Shown here piece after piece: positions 63,701 to 64,000 of a DNA stretch of 64,000 nucleotides. How positions within the stretch are numbered: the stretch's first letter is position 1; the number at the start of each line of letters is the position of its first letter. The stretch comes from Cryptosporidium bovis. Lineage: Eukaryota > Apicomplexa > Conoidasida > Eucoccidiorida > Cryptosporidiidae. The stretch spans positions 186,001 to 250,000 of the forward strand of contig VHIT02000045.1 in NCBI GenBank assembly GCA_009768925.2, in the 5' to 3' direction. The translations under genes were made by a program, and so were the position numbers. The notes below the pieces were generated by a model. The model was not told the DNA's origin and did not search any database. It saw only the letters and a program-made list of their open reading frames with translations.

Positions 63701-64000
63701 CCAAAACACTAACTTCACCATTATTAGGGACTCCTGAACTAAGAATAACAAATAATGTCCAATCTTCCTTAAAGTATGTATCATCTGGCATTATTCTCGC
63801 AGAGGTTGCATTACATGTTGAGAAAAGATACAAATCACACAGTTCCTTTCCTTCCACTATGAATTCTGGCCTGTAAGGATTCAATTCAAAATTGATACTT
63901 CCTGTTTCCCCATCTCCTGTTTCAATTTTTTCAAATTGTCCAGTAGTTTTGTTGTATATGTATCCTTCAGGAGTATTCGAACTATTACCTTCAATTGGAG
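39738..64000 (-). CDS. Giant modular poly-threonine secreted glycoprotein, N-terminus outside window
   Basis: An open frame without an intron spans at least 8,086 codons and continues past the right edge; the methionine-like codon at 63884 is an internal TTG. About 11 modules of 1.9-2.2 kb follow one another. Each has (a) a Cys-rich region starting DECxLExxxPCxG, with GYETCSLYxDC, SxTNVNNGTW and CSGPYP; (b) a linker, YPPGIKPAP then NTPxGYxYNTTTGxFE; (c) LNPYRPxFIVEG followed by CDLYLFSTCNSTSARIMP, DWTLFVILSSGVP, GSPQCGPYCSTYPxGFFAFW and an ending WQLTN; and (d) a poly-Thr spacer. NxS/T sequons are plentiful. The C-terminus has two related globular domains (about 40,700-40,330 and 40,220-39,880) and a charged tail, with no membrane span. 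It is probably a secreted, heavily O-glycosylated extracellular or oocyst/sporozoite coat protein of the poly-threonine family known from Cryptosporidium; the exact identity is inferred. Confidence 0.9.
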   Translation of the reverse strand, partial: PIEGNSSNTPEGYIYNKTTGQFEKIETGDGETGSINFELNPYRPEFIVEGKELCDLYLFSTCNATSARIMPDDTYFKEDWTLFVILSSGVPNNGEVSVLEAVGYYNYKYEFIHTSKTDQVEEVVLSLSYNNETVTFKNEKNKNEIKVGSPQCGPYCSTYPKGFFAFWLTYDSVNMKYVISVENNTKKLVELDSNNEELIFNKIVPKIQNDESAAASGTFNVWQLTNVNNPPTDVITTTTTTTTTTSTSSTESTTIEIPWYETPLDECILELNKPCKGKDALIENPKFDKGNLLWIEFKMVQVSPIIELDDNNYWNGYYFLNDNNKVLSLLFNETHVLLHDELNKRSYTSRYTNSRLTYVDDVLTIGLGWSRMGLFLLDKNKNSFFTINNNREYMFKKVEVNENNRDEYSVYYLENDFLYPNVELYKGYETCGLFGDCTTSELSCESQVLKQICIKKVPGMNWVIESIVSETNVNNGTWSSEYIIKDLMNIYLVNDGSQDTITIFLFKNRVALKDNINNVLCSGPYPNNKQISYSDKIKWSIGFGLNYNLFLNIHDYKNGVEKEYTVCTIHFNDGFFNIEYIYPLGYNPSKKLFTQYISGFNNGGYESTSNNDGNGFYYPDITDADAGIYNPEGKYGESHPYYPPGIKPAPIEGNDSNTPEGYIYNTTTGQFEKIETGETESGGYELNPYRPKFIVEGKEQCDLYLFSTCNATSVRIMPDDTYFEEDWTLFVILSSGVPNNGEISVPESAEYYNYKYEFIYSLNSINTKKSSYRKITSLDEISGESDIIDSQDKIDDEINIIEQVEDKVVLTLSYNNETIIFKNEITNEEVKAGSPQCGPYCSTYPNGFFAFWLTYDSNTKKYIISIENNTKKLLEIESGTDRLTFNKIVPGVQENSSSDVSETYNIWQLTNVKYIPDETATTTTTTTTTTTTTTTTTTSTTSTTTQKPWHESELEECQLEKYSPCRGKDATIKDHEFNKGNIIWINFILRKSENELVIGESNYWMGYNILYDENEMLNIRFNETHIFLLDKLSGGMAYSSPYTNESLSYLGRELTIGLGWSRLGLFLMNEESNSYIEIKGSEEYIFNNVRQIFNDDKYYSNYLLQDNFLYPVNIMYLGYETCSLYSDCSQDTVKCNSQVLKDICNKKIPMMEWIFDGSIVGTNVNNGTWGDGLMLDKLLNVYYFSNDDYDLFTVYLFTNRIVLQDLVNVQACSGNYPNNIVINHKDRIIWSVAVDSNNLLYINVGNKDNDKKYTVCVLKCNSGLTKVKYVYPLGYAPSKLAFTQQKSEFPGGGYESTSSNGNGFYYPDLDSDNSVYHPENKYGESYPYYPPGIKPAPIDGNDSNTPEGYIYNTTTGQFEKIETGDMNEELNPYRPDFIVEGIEMCDLYLFTTCNSTSARIMPEDTYFKKDWTLFVILSSGVPYHTGNTELDRDKTTIFNYNYKYGFMKTLKTSKNIYYRKNTSSDVSSIEDGVQKENENSLNVSEEAEEKLVLSLSYDNDTVVFRNEITNEEVKAGSPQCGPYCSTYPNGFFAFWLTYNTKTNKYVVSVENNTKKLVEIDANGDEFLFDKIIPINKDGLLDLSNTFNVWQLTDVNHIPEEISTTTTTTTTTTTTTTTTTTTTTTTTTTTTTTTTTTTTTTTTTTTTTTTTTTTTTTTTTTTTTTTTSTTTETPWYEIEKDECLLEVNKPCLGNNGRLKTEFAEGELIWLNTSTHISTPNIEINEAKYWFGYNLIRSNKENESSGEIDIKMFSLLFNESFVTFIDWSNDVNYYSPYTNESLNYFGRELNIGIGWSRLGIFIMNGELNSLIDIYTISEFSFNKIEHVSDRILVAYVLIDNFVYPNNILFIGYETCSIRNECKNEPISCYSQVLKDPCDQKKVGLNWSFDTIISSTNVNNGTWSGELMLDDLYGVYLINNGHYDLCVIYIFNNRIVLKNILVNELCSGPYPNGVNKNIDDHINWSIGIDSNDLLYLNVQDDISGKIYTVCTLGLNNNNYTGLKYIYPLGHAPSKVTFTQGLTTFPDGGYESSSSNGNGFYYPDLDSDNSVYHPENKYGESYPYYPPGIKPAPIDGNDSNTPEGYIYNTTTGQFEKIETGDMNEELNPYRPDFIVEGIEMCDLYLFSTCNSTSARIMPEDTYFRKDWTLFVILSSGVPNYNINNINIDYNYKYEFINEPKGEKEKVVFSLSYNNETVTFRNEINGKEVVVGSPQCGPYCSTYPNGFFAFWLTYNTDTNKYVVSIDSNTRKLVELDLDGDQLFNKIVPKVPDDLSLDLSNTYNIWQLSDIVFISNIVATTTTTTTTTTTTTTTTTTTTTTTTTTTTTTTTTTTTTTTTTTTTTTTTTTTTTTTTTTTTTTTTTEAPWYEIEFDKCLLEVNKPCRGIDGELKETTFERGNIIWINGTIGNQLKDRMLLDSNNLVGYDIMLENTIIMTLMLNETYIALYDLTKGQEYYSYYTNESLAYDGMNFRISIGWSRLGLFVMNENSSSLMEIQTHSDYSFNRIVARSSLAAYTNYLLLNNFIYPNGILYLGYDTCTFNEDCNLKSVECTSQVLEQICLRKLPGITWTVDMVLSQTNVNNGTWGDYYMLDELINIYNLNNGLEDVITIYFFKNRMALQDNINNKVCSGPYPYNSVVDVDDNIKWSLGVDSSYSLYLNTIDENDKIYTICFISNYYQFGNIKNISPLGYKPNYSIFTQKLSVFPDGGYESTSNNNNGFYYPEILNGDSGLYNPEDKYGESYPYYPPGIKPAPIDGNNSNTPEGYIYNTTTGQFEKIETGDMNEELNPYRPDFIVEGTGMCDLYLFSTCNSTSARIMPEYSYFKKDWTLFVILSSGVPNYNINNINIDYNYKYEFINEPKGEKEKVVFSLSYNNETVTFRNEINGKEVVVGSPQCGPYCSTYPNGFFAFWLTYNTDTNKYVVSIDSNTRKLVELDLDGDQLFNKIVPKVPDDSSFDLSNTYNVWQLTNIKYIPDETATTTTTTTTTTTTTTTTTTTTTTTTTTTTTTTTTTTTTTTTTTTTTTTTTTTTTTTTTTTTTTTTTTTTTTTTTTTTTTTTTTTTTTTTTTTTTTTTTTTTTTTTTTTTTTTTTTTTTTTTTTTTTTTTTTTTTTTTTTTTTTTTTTTTTTTTTTTTTTTTTTTTTTTTTTTTTTTTTTTTTTTTTTTTTTTTTTTTTTTTTTTTTTTTTTTTTTTTTTTTTTTTTTTTTTTTTTTTTTTTTTTTTTTTTTTTTTTTTTTTTTTTTTTTTTTTTTTTTTTTTTTTTTTTTTTTTTTTTTTTTTTTTTTTTTTTTTTTTTTTTTTTTTTTTTTTTTTTTIPWYDITVDECVIDNVDEPCRGYNSTININSGITEGNIMWINTLIKESRKIGNNRMLYFTENNNPITDDSEYWMGYKFYEGNNIVLSLILNETYITIKDWLGEQEYYSQYTNEELAYSGKNITLGIGISRLGVFLLNSELNSLIQIQPQYKYTFNKIKQYYENEVISNFIVEQGFIYPKEILYKGYNKCSLYGNCLSEKLSCSSQVLTGVCQNISPGLHIQFETELKETNLNNGTWGGLFDQSDLMWSFVINSGMYDNDSYIIYIYPNRMAILDLNNYISCSGPYPDNNIIGFGSKLNWEIGFDSYYSIYLSVLNSNDNFYYTICQLNVMRGGIKNIIDYINNNTNYYNSLSSYSIESINFVYPRGYHPSDTKFTQYILGFPNGGYRTSSNSKSTTSYYYPYFDKTLNEFKPLHNYGLNYPHYPPGIKPAPTSGNYHNTPIGYIYNTTTSQFEPESGGDDNGLNPFRPLYIVDGIDECDLYLFTTCNSTSAKIMPEGTLFDEDWTLFVIINTGIPGPSSDDLHGNNYAYNFISSDIDSGENTLILTFSYNNESVIFKNHVTNIENKVASPQCGPYCSTYQKGFFAFWLTYEKVRDQYVISINSNKEYLINIPAAKQRFNKILTEKYKNEVSYNTWYLYNINKIPNVITTTTTTLPPWNQIVNDVCVFENTSTSTKCNGYNASLGKNGFEYGDVLHISLNIDFNCHKKIEHLGNKYWLGFDFVKTNSDNNGANIDNSEYSKIFSLLINKTSIVMYNWETKQDYSSPYTNGSLAFSGMLLELELGWSRLGLFLMNVEQNSLIQMQNLPDTRFNEIKQWESQKQIQVKYELNKDHFIYPNEILYQGYQTCSFYNDCSTEIMSCSSQALIDSCNKPIPGMSWVIETKLSETNVNNGTWGGLFEYSDLISSYKINNKTDDVYIIYVFKNRVAIQDIHNKITCDGLYPSSIQLDYGDTITWSIGIDSSYLLYLNVHQTSNGLSNNNKSYTVCAVPFDLSIGSLSIIYPRGFSPLESKFIQTTNSFPQGGYQTSNVNNFYDPNFNIDSGINEPHIIYNPTLIYPFFPVGIVPAPISSTYDNTPPGYFYNTTSSLFEREVNSTSEKTDILKDEINPFQPREFIKGTDECKLELLSVCNSTNISIGSSNEEFFRDNWTLFAMISTGIPLSNGEDVNYNYRYEFMGRIRKQNSGESENNNRILDLEIHVENEDLHLQPYPLEEERKVTELIDNEEHREESTIEDVLVLSLTINNEKVVFKNEISGDTSTVGSPQCGPYCSTYANGFFTFWLTYDKDSRKYVVAINSNEENLVDVSGFDVEFSKVVGKSGSSQDRGETTRTLWQLINVAQHPVKLSTTTTTTTSPPWDSITHSICYLSEPGVPCKGYKAYLENNKFKVGDLIWFSTSLKNYGISIPTDEKYKSTQTYWMGYDLINEMEDVLSIYFNRTHITLYDRIQGKRYFTYYTDEMLVYEGLEITLGIGLSKFGIFLLNENFNSLVNIRNNKDYSFDKMILYGNNNKHISHFLLGTGFLYPNNILFRGHTTCSLYNDCDSGSSGCLAQALSNPCRRLHDGMSIVVESEVKDTSVNNGTWGHMLQLDNLISIYYINNELGNDILAIYIFSNKMALQSILDYTVCDGPYPQGNVLNNGDKLSWSISLDSQGMVYLNTNFENLNYTVCSIEFKEYFGPLSYVYPIGYSPAASSFTQIKDSIPVGGFEPSSISAGWGFYKPSFDSETDSYETKKMYGENVPFLPVGLTSVPYYGTNENTPPGYFFNSTTGQFEPKLMDYEESGSDNENVMLQKNDFNPFRPKHIIDGENECDLGIFDVCNSTSVRITNNNGKSLFFEQGWTLFIMLGTGVPSHMEFENNVKLNYKYEFVSVSEYYNDKGEAVIKEETVLSLSFNNETVYLTNEITGDISIAGSPQCGPYCSTYQKGFFAFWLTYDPEISVYTVSVDYNKQKLISISSVFKKFNLIRPESRFTNNYSIYQLTNVNRIPKILSTTTTTTTATPWFEQVLDECSLSPNIPCRGISAKLNKRFSEGGVIWLNTTLDMGKSRKISQIETSGSSIVTPSSTYSSLTLSSSYWFGYKMLQNSVPILSILFNETEITLLDHVGFGEYNSKYTNEMLAYKGMNLTIGIGWSRLGIFVLNEKKQALIHINTLTEIDFDQISPYYPQEINNNNNPTNFLLTGDFVFPEKILLKGYETCSFFEDCPEEASCTSQALTGICSKKIPGSQLLVETKIQNTFVYNSTWGPIFELDNLLSVYSIADNQEHNEDVINVYIFNNRIAMQDIMNNVVCGGPFPSNTNIDYGDTLTWSIGFDTSNQIYLNVINFGSLGNFTVCTVSTGIRNKEYKYLYPRGYNPSLDTVFYEIKNNFPDGGFKTTSNSKAGYYFPYFNSTSGFYNPEKTFGVNHPNFPPGIQAAPLNGSLINTPPGYFYNTATGLFEKDPNNTNLEINPFQPKEILKGTEECVLQMFDICNSTSIVFGPSGMLFKENWTLFIMLNNGIPPYISENYDFNYKYEFINTQTNRVVLTLSYNNETVIFRNEASGETSVAGAPQCGPYCSTHPNGYFTFWLSFDASSNTYFVSVSSAQKYLLHLDAFGANFDAVLPCCLEDYEDNIAGVNKASYSLWQLTNIVRYPVKISSTTTTTTLPPWFEVVQDECLLVHDSPRPCRGYSASIDLKNSDNKFNFGSVIHMNTTLEKTLVLPTESSANSVSLVWNGLEFKDVQGNKIISLSFNETHISLIDWKDELLYLSPYINGSVGYHGKQISISIGWSRLGLFLMNESLYSLIKVPPRNDFSFNSISKTMNSFVGVDEKSMGNSMNFTLESGFLYPQQILFEGYQVCSVFEDCYASSLTCSSQGITEVCSRNGANKNTNVHWIVETEFSESNKLNNGTWGSKFELPDLIGSFSATNGAEEEMLTIYIFDNRIVLQNIPGNNFCGGVYPDERIVDFGDRLVWSLGIDESGLLYLNTKNAKETKFFTICAIRYDEFLLSPIKSIYPRGYSPNISKFTQEIGNNYFPNGGFETSDSTGFYNPPKNDHGVYQPQAIFSSKESNNPFFPVGLIPAPTDGNYLNTPPGYVYNKTSGLFENTDLNNSNKINPYQFKELVVGQKECDLYVLSTCNSTIANLKPTGTLFTSGWTLFVSIATGIPENGELGNSILGSQQANNAVAINNISSSISSHYNFVYQFIDTFTSKIVLSVSISSDFTEIRNEITGEKVTSVSPQCGPLCSTYPGGYFTFWLSYNSTSDVISLMVNRNRDLLLQLKNAKSVSSFDRIRPCCSSEVLNSFTLWQLSNTARTSVVGDSSSVSVATTTTTTTKTPWQEDPKEECILEVNVPCKGLRAILDQRNDSLEENEYDSEFKHGRVAWLSFEIPTDNGSCKANSYIQSQKSVWFGYNFIRKEQDMNIISSANQTSSSNNIRERYILSLMFNETSIILFDWNNMQEHVSPYVDGVLSYKGMSLTLGIGWSRLGLFLLNEKSEALLSFKTISDYSFNIISTCNYDGNNENVQETRDKQVFVHNKYTMFLLSGESFVFPNKVLYNGYETCSLFGNCRSRSISCSAQVIQDLCDYEEYDQGTDEPGEPSRNFINTSWEMEMVISDTKVNNGTWGMQFQFQNLLSVLVIGDEKDREIGYIYILESRIALQNERGAVCSGLYPQQASENSVITNNSTISVARSKLKSSLKSKSTKRSRSSVSTLNNGDLNVHKFKYGDKIKLSLGVDKTNILYLNVFDEKNSEYNTICALDSGRTSDKSNAWKINKIYPKGASPRAINLVQTRGLFQSGGYKPSNKGNNSLYSPEYDENTGMYSPLPKYQTTYPYFPSGITPAPLYGDEFNTPPGYQFNSTTSQFEKIGNYSGELNPFRPPFMIEGKEECDLEMFDVCNSTGITLVPSGILFSDSWTLMGMISTGVPHPEEVNGVLPRPRNYRYEFYNTHTSNLVFSFEYSNMVVALTNEINKITVYSYSPQCGPFCSTYPSGFFTFWVTRDNKQGSYTVTVNSNSDRLLYLNGISESFNKVIGVGSNSSANSTRSYSLWQMVNRSRSPISLSTTTTTTTTTTTTTTTTTTESASGETDDSGAVVPPGLDESITTPGSGGCPLIVGTACTGGFGYFDGKTTESSWNEGVAVSIKFKLPKITRNRFIYYLDNSLRVLSTSSTFSLTLIKNGINAGSILFEQNKITAVLNETTISSQYSNGALYSEDDIIQITLIGANGLFYVMDSTGFAMLEYPNLMLGEEEIRSKLNFSFTDIYPSIPTRLIFSVDIYQGYPFILLNGYLHSSLTSYCKVDETSVVNQAIKGLCSYPQKGLYWEINTKVVNTKLSTGLYGDLYDNIDLMSAYTLNNGTHDTVGFLFYKKFALMINLITGEQCSGIHPNYAELEYDQTHEWSIGIGDNAIFLNENDLYSFDKTYTICALHLTTNIFPTSNFIPVGGNPYRNMKFTQYGKGFPEKGYETTQKDNEVPIKGVLMAQVLVTNFDYFAQKQIADERFVEFKQLFISSIKTSLGPTDRFVGIVGLTPRNVQVKRVGNTIFQTATGDILVTFYIYTNVGQTLKEFSKELSSKVVFNSVSVFGQIFDWSQFNFLSKDVSPSIEDIANQTSCLGYNYGTSILEDIVNKYGFYSDVVTVFPKESVIGYFSFSDIIPNVPTFYDHQVFVANFKKNLSKVVNVDYSDIGVIAVADTPIVNGRLGYGVLKFYIKSNDIDYSSELVERLSIGLSKRNNAFTKNMNWKQIEIGSCRKPKYFVYQHDYRIKGKTNYSYNVDNVNDEVSPFYDEPKNDDKDQDEQY
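41895..41948 (-). repeat. Tract of 18 threonine codons, last spacer before the C-terminal part
   Basis: 18 consecutive ACN codons in the most C-terminal spacer, followed by ESASGETDDSG and a longer linker with GxDESITTPGSGGC. The spacers between this and the 337-codon tract have only about 5-7 threonines. Confidence 0.85.
54072..55082 (-). repeat. Uninterrupted tract of 337 threonine codons
   Basis: On the minus strand every codon from 55082 to 54072 is ACN, 337 in a row by coordinate arithmetic. ACA, ACT and ACC are freely mixed with a few ACG, arranged in short irregular higher-order repeats of 12-30 bases. The tract adds about 0.9 kb to one module. Its translation in other frames produces long poly-Val and Tyr/His/Asn frames that are not genes. 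Confidence 0.95.
55131..55870 (-). repeat. Near-identical duplicated block, copy A
   Basis: Nearly base-for-base copy of 57171-57905: same codons through WQLT/WQLS, FNKIVPKVPDD, the SPQCGPYCST region, the DWTLFVILSSGVP region and the NTPEGYIYNTTTG linker, with only scattered differences. Other modules differ much more in the same region. Confidence 0.85.
56925..57119 (-). repeat. Tract of 65 threonine codons
   Basis: 65 consecutive ACN codons in the next module towards the N-terminus, with the same codon mix as the 337-codon tract. It follows WQLSDI...VA and precedes EAPWYEIE in the protein. Confidence 0.9.
57171..57905 (-). repeat. Near-identical duplicated block, copy B
   Basis: Partner of 55131-55870. 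The part at about 57650-57890 is also nearly identical to 59860-60100 in the next module, so the copies overlap as a mosaic. Confidence 0.85.
59001..59192 (-). repeat. Tract of 64 threonine codons
   Basis: 64 consecutive ACN codons, broken only by one Ser next to its C-terminal side before a further Thr triplet and ETPWYEI. It contains more ACG/ACA alternation (CGT and TGT on the + strand) than the others. Confidence 0.9.
61186..61239 (-). repeat. Tract of 18 threonine codons
   Basis: 18 consecutive ACN codons followed in the protein by a Ser-interrupted Thr stretch (STTSTTTQKPW). Confidence 0.85.

Overview
The window looks like a coccidian apicomplexan genome, most probably Cryptosporidium; the species cannot be told from the sequence alone. 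The DNA is AT-rich and gene-dense. Most genes are single exons, and the few introns are short (about 57-135 nt, GTAAGT-like donors). TGA, TAA and TAG all act as stops. The right third is filled by one giant poly-threonine secreted glycoprotein of a kind found in Cryptosporidium. All functions below were read from protein motifs; no database search was run.

Left part (1-16 kb): a truncated short-chain dehydrogenase, the splicing factor SF3B3, a secreted GMC-type flavoprotein, a Trm7-like tRNA 2'-O-methyltransferase, a small unknown protein, a two-exon phosphopantothenoylcysteine decarboxylase (CoA synthesis), tRNA-Glu(UUC) directly followed by a GC-rich structured segment that may be a linked small RNA, ARF1 and a two-exon unknown gene.

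Middle (16-39.2 kb): a SMARCD/BAF60-type chromatin remodelling subunit, ribosomal protein uL29, a small type I membrane protein with a cysteine-rich tail, a 942-residue low-complexity protein, the RNase P/MRP subunit Rpp29 (POP4), an unknown 564-residue protein, the four-exon exosome subunit Rrp40, a Ulp1-type SUMO protease, the H/ACA snoRNP protein NHP2, a three-exon gene resembling the borealin/Nbl1 N-terminus, a coiled-coil protein, a multi-pass membrane protein and a Bem46/ABHD13-like hydrolase that appears broken. RNA-processing genes are frequent: SF3B3, Trm7, POP4, Rrp40 and NHP2.

Right part (39.7-64 kb): one uninterrupted minus-strand reading frame of more than 8,080 codons that runs off the right edge. 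It has about 11 repeats of a roughly 2-kb module, each with a cysteine-rich region, a YPPGI/NTPxGY linker, a second cysteine-rich domain with SPQCGPYCST, and a poly-threonine spacer. The spacers range from 6 to 337 consecutive threonines. The C-terminus carries a duplicated globular domain and no membrane anchor.

Intergenic regions are very AT-rich. Several divergent or 5' regions hold E2F-like TGGCGC sites and ApiAP2-like GCATGC sites, sometimes as close pairs. The largest gene-free stretch is 32637-34817.
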